A stretch of 64,000 nt of DNA, from contig JAREIK010000500.1 in assembly GCA_029783825.1 (NCBI GenBank), positions 62,001-126,000 on the forward strand. Direction: 5' to 3'. Shown piece after piece: positions 1-14,300 of this stretch. The DNA comes from Sapria himalayana. Taxonomy: Eukaryota; Streptophyta; Magnoliopsida; Malpighiales; Rafflesiaceae. The notes below the pieces were generated by a model that had not been told where the DNA came from, ran no database searches, and saw only the letters and a program-made list of their open reading frames with translations. Every line of letters starts with the position of its first letter. Position 1 is the first letter of the stretch. A program made the position numbers and the translations under genes.

Positions 1-399
1 AGAATAAAAATATTTTTCGCACATATTGACAATTGCGTTCAAAAATATAAATAAAAAGGCACAATAAATGCATAAAATATCCAAATTAATTGATATGTAC
101 ATTTTCATCACCAATCAAGTGATTAATTTTGCTCGTTAAAATGTGAAAATCTGTTTATATCCATTAGATCTTCAAAAAAAATCTGAAATGTCAAAATGAG
201 TAATATCCATCAAATCTTCTTCATTAATCAAATTTTTTATATATTTTTTAATCTTTCTCCTTGAGTAAGACTTGGTAAAGTTTAACTAAATGGTCATTCA
301 CATTGCATGTACGTGACTAATACCCCTTCATACCATATTTATAATATTTATTCTCATAATTCATAGGAGACTAAAATTTTACTTCGTCTTGCCTTGCTA

Positions 400-942
400 C
401 ATTGTTAGATCACCCCTGATGGTTTGTTTGTGGTGTTGATATAATATCCCCACCCCATGATCAAAAATAATTTTGACCATGACCACCAGATGATGCAACA
501 TTCACTTTGGGGGGTATATGTAGAGCTAGTTAGATGTGTTTGATAATTTTGTAATAACAACTCATTATTTTGTTTGTCCATAAGAAAATATGAAATTAAT
601 TTAGAATATTTTACAAACCTACACACTTGATATTGTTGCTCTAAAACTACATTCGTGACATGCAACATGAAATATATTTTTTCTAATATATCTAATTCAA
701 TGAGTTTCTCTCTCCATAATTGCAATTTAGAGATGATTTTGAAAAGTGTAAAATTATATTATGCAATTGTTTTGAAATCTTGCAATCTTAAGTGCATCCA
801 ATCAAATGGGCTTTATGAAGTATAATTGTATTTTGGTGGTCATATCTTTTCTTTAATTATTTCGAAGGACAATAGGATCCTTTATCATACGATATTCTTT
901 TTTCATGCACTCATCAAGATAATAGTGAAGAAATATTATTGC
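400..942 (-). pseudogene. copia-type retrotransposon gag relic
   Basis: The minus strand, read from about 942 down to 400, translates in broken frames into a typical plant copia gag. Visible pieces include AIIFLHYYLDECMKKEY, then RYDHQNTIIL, then FDWMHLRLQDFKTIA, then ATNVV-like VTNVVLEQQYQ with YSKLISYFL, and finally NNELLLQNYQTH followed by PKVNVASSGGHG in a shifted frame. This is the order seen in the gag N-terminal two thirds of many plant elements. There are at least one stop and two frameshifts, and no LTR, protease or pol is visible nearby, so it is a solitary fragment. The longest open piece runs from 725 to 405. It is not a host gene. Confidence 0.75.
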
Positions 943-2500
943 TTAGGCATAATCCTTCTATAATACATAATTTTTTTTATTTAATTATATTGTCAAGTTT
1001 GATAAAGATATTTCAACTTATCATGTAATTATAAAAATCTGCATGTAATTATTTCAATATATAAATAGTATCTGATAAAGATAAATATATAATTAAAGAT
1101 TGAACAATTGACAATATTGCCCCCATTAGTGATGCATGTCGATATATCTATTGAAAAATAAAATGGCAAGAAAATCCAAATTAATAAAGAATTTATAGAT
1201 ATAGTCATCAACTATGATAATTTACTAATATGGTTTAAAATTTTATATAGATATCAATTTTAAAATGTTAACATGTCCATATCTTCATGAAATAATTATC
1301 GAGCATGAACTCAATTCAGTGGCGAATGGCCATGACTCAGAATAATAAATATCAAGTATCATATTAGTTTTGCTTAACAAAAGAGATAGTTGAGAACAAA
1401 ATTAGAAGAACCTTGGCAAGCAAAGACCACTTTAAACTTTATAAATGTAAAATAATCAACTAATTAATTCCAAAAAAAAAAAACTTACTTAACATTGATA
1501 AAATAATGGTAACAAATATGAAATATTCATTCATAAATTAAGAATTAAGCCTCATGTTATTTATTTTTTATTTTATTTAATCACTCTCTTGCATCCAGAA
1601 GAGATACTTTTACAAGACTAGTATAAAAATTTAAAAGACTAATTATTCTCGAGAAAAAATATTTTTATAAAAAATATATATATCCACTCCACTATACATA
1701 AGATTATTACCTTAAAATAACTTGTTTAAAATATCATACTATAACATGTTATAAAAGTAAATAAAAAATACATAGGAGTTTTTGTAGAACAAATTATTGT
1801 CTTGTGCGTGTATATTTTTAAAGGGCCTAAGTCATCTCTTTTATTGGTTCGTAATCTTAAAAATGAAGATACAATTGAATATAATGAGACAAATTGGTAT
1901 ATGAGGAGTGACAAGCTAGCTATAAATATAATAAAAGAGGTAATACATTAAAAGAAGATGAGTGATCATCCAACATATTTACAATACCCAACACAATAAA
2001 GTAGTTTGTAAAAACTACCATCCAAAGGACTTCCCCAACAAGGATTTTATGTAATCCATATGTGCACCATTTGGTTTATTATTTTTCACGCAGCATTTTA
2101 TTTTACAATCATATTTAATGTCACTTATTACTCTCACTCTTTGGATAGTTAGCCACTTAGTTAAAGAACAAGGGAATCCAAACGGACCAAACCTCTCTAC
2201 TAGCTTTTAATTTCTAAATTGATGTGAAAAGTTATGCCTAATTCAATTTTTTTTAAAAGTTTTGTTTCATTTATACTTGATGTGATAAAGATTTATTGAG
2301 AAAAGTACATAGTTTTTTTTTATCAAAAGTTTTTTTACTTCACATCCAAGATACTTTAGTATTTTCTACTTTTAATAAAATATTCTTCAAATATTGCTTA
2401 AGGGTATATGATGGGCTGGGCCAAGCCTCCATTGCAATTTCACGTATAAACTATTTGCCATGGTTCATAATTCACTCATTTATTTATTATATTCTTATGT
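943..2500. other. AT-rich intergenic sequence, no gene seen
   Basis: About 1.55 kb of AT-rich sequence. The short open frames here have no recognisable motif and look like chance ORFs. I see no RNA gene or complete repeat unit. The first 400 bases of the window are similarly featureless. Confidence 0.5.
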
Positions 2501-3273
2501 TTTGATTAGAAGTTTTTATGGGGCTAGGCGGCTAGGGCACTGCCCATTGCATGGCACGGTTCAGTCGTGTCTGGCCCTACCTAGCATGATCTGAAATCGT
2601 GCCTGGTCTTGGGTCGTACAAGTTCGTGACACAGCTCATACCATGTTGATGTTGGGCTAATGTGAGTCATGCCTCATGCTGGGCTAGGCATGACTAGCAT
2701 GTTTGGCCTAGTGGCATGGTACACTGGCCAGGAGGCCCAGGATCGGCTACAGTCAAGTCATGGGTCACAAGTCTAGTCCCATCAGGTGACCACCCGATGT
2801 AGTGAATTAAAAAAATGGCCACATAAGCCAGATATCACTTATGTGGCTGGTCGTTATTGGGTCGTCATGCCTCCCTTATCCCACATATTGCATTTTCTCA
2901 CAATAGGTTCTAACATGGAGAAAGACAATCATAACATATTACTGCCTCTCTCAACTTGTATTGTAAAAAAAAATTATATGCAGTATTATAGTAAACGTTG
3001 GATGGATTCCAACGGCTAGAATCCCGATGGCTATCATGATTTTGGTCAATATTAAATTCAAAAAATAAAAAAAAAAATTAATATTTTTTAAATAATTTTG
3101 AATTTTTTTTTCTATAAATAGAAAAAAAGAAATTTAGAAGTTTCATTCTAAATTTCTCTTCCTCTCTCAGTCTCTTTTAGTTCGGATTCTCTGTCTCTCA
3201 CTCTCTCTCACTAGTCTCTCCTTTGAAATATAAATATTACATATATTTTTTCTTATTTCAATTTATAATTTAT

Positions 3274-3293
3274 TCATATATATATATATATAT
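3274..3293. repeat. (TA)n microsatellite
   Basis: A run of alternating TA of about 19 bp inside the 5' part of the hAT composite. Confidence 0.8.
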
Positions 3294-3469
3294 GAGATAG
3301 ATGGTGGTGTGAGTGTGCATGTGTAATATTATAACTTGCCTCAAGATTAAAATTTAATAATGTGGCTTGCGGTTTTATAATACTTTTTTTGTTATTTATT
3401 TGTAACTTTGTTTTTCTTTTACTTTCATAATTTATTTAAAAAATACATATAATTAGAATAATATCATAT

Positions 3470-5520
3470 ATTGAATTTATTGATAATGATTATGATATTG
3501 ACGTAAAAGTTGACAATAATAATAAATCTATCAAAAGTTTTGAGGCTGAAATAATATTTTCTCCAATGATTTCGACTTAAACTAATATGTCAATTAAAAA
3601 AGAAAAAACTATACGAACATTAATAGTGTTGACACACTTTGAAATCATAAAATCTATAAATTTTAGGGGTGTCGATGAAGAATCAGCATAATATATGTGT
3701 GTGCGTGTGCGCGCGCGTAAGACTAAGTACCTAAAAAGGCTTATCGATCAATACACCAACAAATATTATGTATTAGATCAGAGGCAAATTCAACATAGTA
3801 GTAGAACATTTGAAGCTGAATCTAATTCGGCTTCATTGACACCCTTCAAATACCAAAATAATTTTAGGAGAGAATGTATGACCAAACTGATTACGATCAG
3901 TGATCTCTCAAATAAAATTTTAAAAAATCCTAGGGTAGTCAGTATTATGTAAACCTATTTCCAATCTATTTATCGTAGGATTCCTTTTGTCCACATATAG
4001 GAATAATATAATAAAATATTATATATTAGAAAAATAATTAATAATTAATAAATTTCAAAAATTTGGTGGAGTAATATCTGTGATATCTGATATAAAGACT
4101 AGTTGCGATGATGTATCATTTGTAAGTCTCAGCACCCACTACTTAGACTCTAAATGAAAACTTATAAAAAAATTATAATTTCTTTAAATTCTCCATTCTC
4201 ATAATTACCTTATCCTGTTATATATAAGTATATAACGTGTATCTTTAGAAAATATGAAATTCAAAATAAAATATTTAGTATTAATTTTTGATTTAGAGTT
4301 GCTATTAGTATATTTGTTAGGATTATTTGAGACAGCTTGTTAGGTGAGATATTTCACCTTATGTGCATGTGTCATATGATTAACCTCATAGTAAAAATGA
4401 AAAAAAAAATATTTCTCACACATTAGAAAAAATAAGAAATTAACTAAAATATCTTTAAATGCCTACAAGACAATAAGAGTTTAGCACACCATGTTTGTTT
4501 ATGGGGCTAAAAATGAAAAAAAAATCTAAATTAATGCGAGACACCTTAAGAAATAAACATACCTTATGTTGGAGTCTTGTATTGACTACCAATATATGAG
4601 ATTCGACTATGCCAATAGTAAGAATGACAAACTTGTTATTAATGATTTAGACTATAATATAAAAGTTTTATAATGAAATTCCTAAAGATTTTATATAACA
4701 TAATGAATACTCTCACCATTGCATTGTATTTAGGTATATATGCAATATTAGTAGTAAATTTAATAAGTATAAAGGTCACTCTACATTTAGTGTCATGTTT
4801 GTTAAGATGAAAATCAAGTATTTGAAATATTAATTTTATTTTTCTACAATGTATTATTTGGCTGCTTTTATGGATCCTATGATTAATGTTAAATGGATAG
4901 AAAATATTTTTACATACATATCGATGTGCAAGAACTAGGTACACTAATTTGAATGGTTCATCATGAAAAATTAACTAACTTGTTTTCATATTCAATACTA
5001 GATATGCTAGTTGTAGTCATGCTTCAAGTACGAACATGAGCACCGTATTCAGAGACAATGACTTCTTCATTCAGTTAAACTTAGTCATAGACAAATGACA
5101 AGTTGATACGTCAAATAGGAGCAAGTTATCTTGATACGTAAACACTAATTATTGTTTAATCATATCACATGATTATAATAAAAAGTTGAATATTTTGTTA
5201 TGATGGAAATCATATGAATATACATATCTCATGCTATCTAAGATGACATATGATTTACTGATTCCTCTATTGTCTAGCATAGCATTGAAGTCTATTTTTT
5301 TTTTCTTACCCAATGTCATTGCAGATATAAAATTGAGATTATAACCAAATATCATAAAGATACTTGTATGCCCAAAGGACCAAGAAGTTTCGAGGTTAAG
5401 TATTCAGAAAAAGTAATAAGAGATAATAATGGATGATAATTCATGGGACATAGATATTGAGGATCTTGAGGACATTAGCAACATCTTCAAATATGTTCAT
5501 GTTGATAATGATCTACATCC
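3470..5520 (+). pseudogene. hAT transposase relic, copy a (BED finger eroded)
   Basis: This matches, block by block, the better preserved hAT relic at 22.1-24.1 kb. The N-terminal part is GVDEESA followed by YLKRLIDQYTNKYYVLDQRQ (3,660-3,790), where the related copy carries a C-x2-C zinc finger. Here the finger is replaced by a GT/GC microsatellite (3,693-3,718). The next block, FRRECMTKLITISDL (about 3,865-3,910), corresponds to the segment before the catalytic region. The central transposase part (4,100-5,000) is full of stops. A degraded C-terminal dimerisation segment ends at about 5,390 (LVCPKDQEVS), followed by the acidic tail to about 5,520. It is nonfunctional. Confidence 0.65.
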
Positions 5521-5529
5521 TTATCTGCA

Positions 5530-7190
5530 ATACCATAGCATAAACACTTAAAAGTGTTTATTGTATCTATTCTCATGATGATTACCAAATATTGCAATAA
5601 TTTAAGGAAGGAAAGCATGGCCAAACTAATTACCATCAAGGATCTTTCGATTAGATTTTTGAAAGATACTAGGATTGTCAATATCATGCATACCAACTTA
5701 TCGTATGATTCATAGGTCGATATGTAGGAACTATATTATTAAATATTGTAAATTAGAAAAATAAATAAAAATTAATAAATAGGTAATTTAGTAGAGTGGT
5801 GTCCATGATGTTCCTTATCCAGACCAATCACGATCATGTATTATTTGCATGTCTCACTGCCCACTATATAGATTTTATATGAAAACTTAATAAAAATATT
5901 TTAAGTTTTTTTGAGATTTTCTATCCTCATGATGATCCTACCATTTATGAGTGTGTGATTAGAATCTTTAAAGATTATCATATTAAAAATAAAATATTTA
6001 GTATCACATTTAATAATACATCTAATAATATAGTAGTTATTAATATGTTTGTTAGGATCATTATAGTTAGATCATTAGATAAAAATTTTCACGTTAGATG
6101 CATATGTCACATTATTAACCTAATTGTATAAGTGGGGATGAATGTTGGTTCTCCCGTATTAGAAAAAAATAAGAAACTAACTATAATATCTTACGAGGCC
6201 TAGCAAATAACAGAAGTTTGATAGTATATGTTTGTTTGTAGGTCTAAAGAAGGAATTTCAATTTTGATATGAGACACTATTAGAATTACACATACCTAAT
6301 TTTTAAGTCATGTGTTGGATACGAACATGTGATATCATACTACATCAATAGAAAGAGTGACGAATTAATTATTGATGAAACTAATTAGGATACTAGAATT
6401 TCTTTATGATATTTCTAAAGATTTTTTATAACACAACAAACATGTGTTCATATGTGTATACTCTCACTAAATGCATTGCACTCAAGTGCATATATAATAT
6501 TAGTAGTATATTTAGCAAGTTTAGAGATAATCCTACGTTTAGCACTAAGTACTTAAATTACTAGTTCACCACCACATCTCTTTATTTCCTGGCTGCTTGC
6601 ATTAATCCAATGGTTAAGGTAGAAGGGGTTAAAAATTTTTTGATATACATATCCATGTACATAAACTGGGAACACCAACACTAGGTATGCTAGTAATTAT
6701 AGTAAGACTACGAGTACATATATAAATATCATATTTAAAGGCAATGACTTATTCATTTAGTTAACGACTGAGAAACGATGAGGTATTTTATCAGATATGA
6801 GTAAGCTATCTCGATACTTAGATACTAATTACCGCTTAATTTTATCACACAAAAATAATAAGAACCCAGATGATTTACTATGAAAGAAATCATATGAGCC
6901 CACTTATCCCATGTTATCTAAGACATCATGAGATCTACTAACTCTTCTGATGTCAAGCATAGCATCAAAGTGTATTTTTTCTATTATAATCAATGTCATT
7001 TTGGATACGAGATTGAGATTGCAGTTAGGCATTGAGGCACTAGTATGCAAAAAAGATTGAAAGGATTCAAAATTAGACATCTAGGATCATGTATGAACAA
7101 GAGCGAATGAGTTGCTTGCAGATGATTACTCGTGTGACTTTAAAAATGTTGATCTCTCCGCTAATGATACCATCAAACACTTACACGATG
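5530..7190 (+). pseudogene. hAT transposase relic, copy b (N-terminally truncated)
   Basis: A second copy of the same hAT family directly follows copy a. It begins in the block ending GRKxMTKLI (about 5,600-5,640), so the BED finger end is missing. The central transposase portion carries many stops. The dimerisation segment is recognisable at about 6,895-7,065 (YPMLSK, then SSIASK, then LGIEALVCKKD), followed by the acidic tail near 7,110-7,190. The same order of blocks is seen at 22.1-24.1 kb. It is nonfunctional. Confidence 0.6.
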
Positions 7191-8323
7191 ATTAATTGCA
7201 TACTTACACTAATTAATATTAGGATGAGCTTGCATGATTATGATTGATGATTTTTATGTTGTAATGTATTATTTTATTTTTGATTAGATTGGATGAAGTT
7301 TTGTTTTGTTTTTTGTTTTGTTTTTTTTTTTTTTTTGATATTTTTGATTAATAAATTTATCATGCGTTAATTATTATTATTTTTGTTCTTTATGTGAAAT
7401 AATATAATGTTGTAACTTATAATTGATAGTTTTAAAATTTAAAATTTGTAAAAAAAAAATAAATCATAAATCGCATCCGGTCAAAGGTCAACCAAGCTGG
7501 CATTTTCCCAGGCATGACCAGGCACAATCCAACACAGCCCAGCACTAATCGACCAAATTCTACGTAGACTTGAGCAGAACAGACTATGCTAGGCCAGGAA
7601 TATTCAAGTTGTGCCATGCAAAAACAACAAGGCCCATTTGACACTCCTAAGCATCACTTCCTTTCGAGTCGTGCTCAACATGATGACCCACCTGAATTAC
7701 CTAAAAATGAGTCATACCAACACAACATAACTCTTTTAACACCTCTACAAACACTATTTAATCATTGATAATTCTTAATTAAAGTGATACAAATACTTTT
7801 CTATAGAGCCTAGCACTAATTTATTTTATTAGGATTTACATTTGCACATTATTTTTGGCTTATAATTTTTAATATATTATTCTTTGATTTTTTTTCCAAT
7901 ATAATTTAAATAATGTTTATATATATATATATATTCGATTCAAATGTTATTAGAATTCAATAAAATTCTTAGCCTTTTAATTTTATTATGTTTAAAATTA
8001 AACACAAATTTAAACATAATCAAAAGCCCCACAATAATAAGCCTAAAAACCATTGACGACATGATTATGCTGACATAAACACAAGCCGCACGCATTCGTG
8101 CTGACCGACACAGCTCACTTCAAGGCCAGCACAGGCCAGAACAATGCCAGTCAACCATGCCATGGCAGCCCAATTAACAACTCTAGTTTTGATACACGAT
8201 AACAGTGATAAGTATGTTTGCGCAGCCAAAAAACAAATCACTGACAATTGTGGCATAAACATAACATAAAGCCACTCAGATTAATTCCGACAAGCGCAGG
8301 TGTCTTTTCATTAGCACGATAAA

Positions 8324-11300
8324 CTAAGAAAGAACTGCCATGACATCAGAGGCTCTAAGAGCGGTGTATCCAGAGCCGTCATTGCTCTGATAATCGTTGC
8401 CAGCATACTTCGAGTACAAAACAGTGTTCCCCTTGGATACGGGAATCGATTTCCAATTACCATCATCATCCACAGAACCAGGACCAATGGCAACAACCTG
8501 CCGACAAAAAAAAGCACGTCAGTTCCACAAGCGGACACATTGGTCGCCTCTGTTACCACATGATCATGCATCAACATACGGTTCCAATTGAAGGTTTTTC
8601 TTTGTTCGTCTCTGTTAGTATCAGGCCTCCAGAAGTGACATCCTCAGTCTCTTCCACCTGCAATGCAAACCAAATTACCGTACAGTCATCGTCGTCATCA
8701 TAATAATGCTAATTTAGATTAAAATAAATCCGATATCACGTCTTGATTAGCCAACCTTGACAAACACACGATCGTTTAGCGGTTTCAGATCCCTCACATC
8801 ATCAGTTTCTAATACTCCAACAATATCATCCTCCTTCAGAATCATGTGGTTCGAACCATTGAACACCACTGGTGTGCCAGCGTACTTGGAAAAAATCACA
8901 TGGGCTCCTGCCTGTGGAACCCACGAACAAGAAGAAAGAAGCATGCCATGCTGCAACATTAACTTTAAACAAGTAAATTATGCACCACCTTCACGGAAAC
9001 ACCAACCCTTGACTTTCCGACCACCTTTCCGTCACCAACAGCAACCACCTGACCGACCTGGGGTTTGGTTTGAGCAGAAGCAGGAAGGAAAATTCCACCA
9101 TCAGTCTTCTCCTCGACTTTCTTGATCTTCACTATCACTCGATCAGCCAACGGCTTAATTGTGGTATACTGTAGAAACAGACTCACAGAGCGTAAATTCT
9201 TTAATAGTGGCTAGATTTGTCCACCAAGGGGAATATATGCCCAGCAGGGCACAAGATATATCATAAATTTCTATGTCACAACTATGGGATAGATATGATA
9301 GGGCCAACCATATTAATTTAGTCTTGGTTAAATAATATATTTAATGTTATACATAATATTTATAATTCTGATTGATATTATAATTACACGTGAATTAAAC
9401 TATATACTAAATTTTGATATTACTCCATGCACGATTAATATTCTAGCTAATTATGATGTTTCTGAGCTCTTGTTTTTTTTTTATTATTTCTTTTTCTAAA
9501 TTAATTATTTTATTAGAATGCATAAATATATGTAAATATTATTAAGATTTATTAATAGTTAAATTAATAAAAAGATATCAATTCTCATATAAAATAAAAA
9601 TACAACTACATTGTCATATTCATAAATTATTGAATAAAAAATATAAATACACAATCAAAAATAATGCATAAAATTCATAATTGCATTTAATTAAACCATA
9701 TGACTAGAAATCATATAAAATAATATTATACAAACAAAAACTATAAAATGAGCAATACATAACATGAACAAAAGTAGAAACTCATTAAAACATCTTAGAA
9801 TGTCTAGCAGACAATATAAATTTGATAGTCTCTATTTATTTACAAGTTTAAAAAAATTCCAAAAAATATAAAATACCATTAGAATTACACTTACAATTGA
9901 TAGTCTGATAGCCTGATATTTGATAGTCTGATATTGAATTACATAAGAATTACAAAAAATATAAAATATCATTACAAAAAATATCTGATATTTGATAGTC
10001 TGATATTTGATAATCTGATATTTGATAGTATTATTTCCAAAAAAATTCCAAAAAAATATAAAATATCATTAGAATTACACTTAAAAAATATAAAATTCCA
10101 AAAAATATATAAATTTGATAGTCTGATATTGAAAATAAGTGTTTGATAAGCACATATAATATCAAACTACATAAATAACAAAAATAATGAGATTATTATT
10201 GATAATTTTACCCAATATTCGATATCAACAAAACACCCAGTAAGCCAAGAAGTCACCTAACAATTAGTGTCACATCTATTGAAATAAAAATCAAGAATTT
10301 AAAATACTGACCCATCATTTTATCTCTTTATTACTTAATTATCTGCATGGTTCCTAAGATTATAATAGGAGTAAAAAATATTTAACATACGTATTCATTT
10401 GCTTGAACTAGGAACTCTAACCTCAATAATTAATTCATAAAAAATTAATTAATTTATTAATATTTCATAATATTAGATATAATAATGATCATAGTCAAGT
10501 TTAAAGTACAAACAAAGATATCATATTCAAAAATTATAATTTTTTTATTACATTGTGAAAGAAAGAAAAAAGATGATCTATCAAATAAGAACTAGTTATC
10601 TCCATACTTTAATCTATACTTACAATTTTAATTTGATAAAAGACATTATTTTAGTGACAAACTATTACTTTTTGCGACAAAAATGCAAAATAAAGTTAAA
10701 AAAATATTTATTGCACGTATAAAATCAAAGTATACAATGTAATAAAATTATTTTATTTTGTTTATTAATTTTAACATACATACATATATATACATATATA
10801 TAATAAAAGTGCATATTATATAAAAAACAAGATCAAGTAATAAGCTTGATGAAATCATGGAATCAATATTAAGACATTAAAAATAACATAATCATGAAGA
10901 AGAGCATCATTACCAAATATTAACATATTATATTATTTATTCCTTCATCCATATTTTATCCCACTAAGTTTTACCATCATGTTTTTTAATAAGATTGTTT
11001 TAATATTTTTTTCAATAGTGACAATCATTTAATGGATTAAATGTTACATTTAATTCTGATATTTCTAAATTCATATAAATTAAAAATAAAGATCAATGAA
11101 GATATAATTAAACTTTCTTAAATCACATTTTTTATTCTCTTTTATAATACTCAAAAAATATAATATGTGAGAATCTATACAATCTCAACTTAGTGTAATT
11201 AAAATTAAATTCAATCAACTTTTAAATAATTTTATTTATCCACAATCAACAATCCATAAAAAAAATATCAATTTAAATAGTAACTAATATGAGATTTCCA

Positions 11301-14300
11301 TTCAAAATTTGTACAATAAATATTTATATAAATATTTCATTCACAAAAATATTAAACTATTATTATAAGATTCATATGACTTGCCGTAATTATGATATAA
11401 ACTATTAAAAAATTAATAACTAAAGAATTTGAAAACAATTCTATATTATTTATCTCAAATATATGATCAATCAAAAATTGCATCTCTTTCACACACGATA
11501 CTCGCGGTGATGTTCAAATTAGAGATTAAAAACATTAAAACATTATCAATTACTTCATCTCACTGATAAATACATCAATATGATATTTTTACTATTATAT
11601 TTTACATCATTTCAAATGATAATAATCTAACTTACCAAGTAAATTCTCATGAAATTAACTTAATATAGATATTATTATGTCAAAAAACTATATTGTGTTA
11701 GACAAAATTTGTTTAATTAAATAACAATTTACAAAACTTTAGTATGATTATAATTAAATCAACTTTAATAATATCTTTTATATGAATTCAATTAATTATA
11801 CAAAATATTAATTAGAATAATCACTAATATGGAATTCTTAATCAAACATTTATAAATTTTTCCTTGAATTATTAGTTGGATCCCAACAAGCTTATATAAT
11901 GACAAAGATATAAATCATACCTCTTATTATAAGATTATAATTACAAATTCTTAATAAAATTAATAGCTAAAGAATTCAATAATCACAAAATTATATCAAT
12001 AATCTCAAACATATGAATTTTTCAATAATTTAAAAAACATATTTATTAAGCTGAAAATTATTAATTATCAAATATTTCATACCTTGGTAGATAATGTATT
12101 TATTTATATAACTAATTCATAAAATTTTACTATTATGCTTGATAATATTTTAAATAACAATATAATATATTTATGTACAAGGCTAATTCAAAAAAATTCA
12201 TTGAGCATATTTTTACATTAGATGTATCTTTGATATTAATAATTAAAAATAAATATTTCTCTCATGTTATATAATTTTTTTTATTTAATAAATTATAAAA
12301 ACTTTTAAAAATTAATATAATATTTATTATCATTTAAATCTTGTGTAATACACATTTTATTCAGTTTATAAACATAAAATCAATAATTATAAAAAACATT
12401 AAAAATATATGAGACACTAACATATATTTTTGACTATTTATTAAATAACATTGATTTTATTCATACATTTTAAATTATATTAAATATATTTATTATATGT
12501 CACACATTTATAGTAAAAAAAAAAATTATTTGAATAAATTTGAATTACAATAAAAAAATTAAATATTTGACGAGCATTCTATCATTATGTTCAAATATAT
12601 AAAAAATATTCAAATTTTCATATCTTAATTTTAAATTATCATCTTAATCAATAAATAAAATACATAAACAATTAAACAAATAAAAATAAAATGAGAACAA
12701 AAAATATATCTCTACATGTACTATAACTATATCTATATTTATAATTAGTTTTTTATATTTAATAAAGCTAAAATAACAAATTGACATATCATATATATGT
12801 CATATCATATATACGGCATAATTTTTACAATTAAGAAATGATATTTCAAAATATTTCATAATTTATTATTGTTGATATATCCATAATAAATTATAAAATT
12901 AGAAAAATATTAAAATTATCATACATTCATTTTTTTATAATTTAAAATAACATGTGATTTAAATGACTAAACCCACATATATCTATTATAGCATCAAAAA
13001 TTTTTTATTTCTAAAGATATTTGATCAAAGACTAATTTGATAATGATAATAATTACAAAAAAAACCTTATACAATACATATTAACAATTTCAATATTTAA
13101 TAAACAAAACAAATAAACCCATTTTAATTTGTATAAAGAATTTTTCTCAATAGATGATAAAAAATTAAATATTATTCTTTTTAAATTTGTTTTTTCAAAT
13201 AAATTATTAAAACAAACTAAATTTTATTATTTTCTTTAATCACCAAGACATTTAACATTCACTATTAATTTAAGTCACTATTTTATGTATAACAAATTTA
13301 AACTTGAAAAACTAATTGAAAATTAAAGGCATTTAATTAAAAATAAAATAAATATAACAAAATGCAATTATAAGTCATTTCATAGGACAACTCATAGGAC
13401 ACCCACATTGCACAACCAAGCCATTGGAGTCCATGGAACAAGGCACATGGTACAAAAGATTATTGGCCACATGCTACAAGCCTAAGAATAATGGGACTAA
13501 GACAATGGATAACATTCATGCCAATGTTCCACCTAGCCAACTAATCTTAGAGAACCTTGAACATTTTATGTTGACTAACAAATAAAAATATCAAATGAGT
13601 CATACCATCCTAGAGAACCTTGAACACATATAGAAAAATAAGTAACCTAGCATAGAACATTCCTAGGAAGTGCATGTGGTTGATCCAAGATTGCTTGAGT
13701 TTGAGCCAACTCAACTTGGGTTCAAGACATTCCAACCTGGGTTCAAGACATACCAACCTGGGTTCAAGACATACCAACATGGGTTCAAGACATACCAACC
13801 TGGGTTCAAGACATACCAACCTAGGTTCAAGACATACCAACCTGGGTTCAAGACATACCAACCTGGGTTCAATCCAAGGTAGCATGAGTTTTGTTCAAAG
13901 TAATATGGATTTGATCCACACTAGAAATAGTTCATGCCATGATAATTTGGGTTCCAACTAACATCTAGCCAATAGATGAGCTATCATCTAGCCAGTGCAT
14001 GAGCTATCATCTAGCCAGTGCATGAGCTATCATCTAGCTAGTGCATGAGCTATCATCTAGCTAGTGCATGAGCTATCATCTAGCCAGTGCATGAGCTATC
14101 ATCTAGCCAGTGCATGAGCTATCATCTAGCCAGTGCATGAGCTATCATCTAGCCAGTGCATGAGCTATCATCTAGCCAGTGCATGAGCTATCATCTAGCC
14201 AGTGCATGAGCTATCATCTAGCCAGTGCATGAGCTATCATCTAGCCAGTGCATGAACAATCATCTAGCCAATGCTTGAGGCATCATATAGCCAATTCTTG

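Larger units (their letters stand above)
2510..7660 (+). mobile_element. composite hAT element with two tandem transposase relics
   Basis: Two decayed hAT transposase copies lie head to tail (about 3,470-5,520 and 5,530-7,190). They sit between GC-rich blocks rich in GGCCNGG/CATGGCACG-type words at 2,515-2,770 and 7,480-7,655, in an otherwise AT-rich region. The right block ends in CCCATTTGACACTCCT, closely resembling the end of the hAT relic at 24.78 kb (CCATTTGACACCTATA), so it is probably the element terminus. The matching left terminus is not clean. No 8-bp target duplication could be assigned. Confidence 0.6.

Noticed and set aside
8311..9125. Plus-strand open frames at 8,397-8,591 and 8,757-9,125
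   Set aside because: They are antisense to CPN20 exons 2-5, whose splice sites, frame and domains are clear.
13610..13961. Open frames on both strands with a repeated seven-residue unit (LGSRHTN and its antisense)
   Set aside because: They arise because the 21-bp minisatellite keeps frame. There is no start context, homology or other coding sign, and the stretch lies in an intron.
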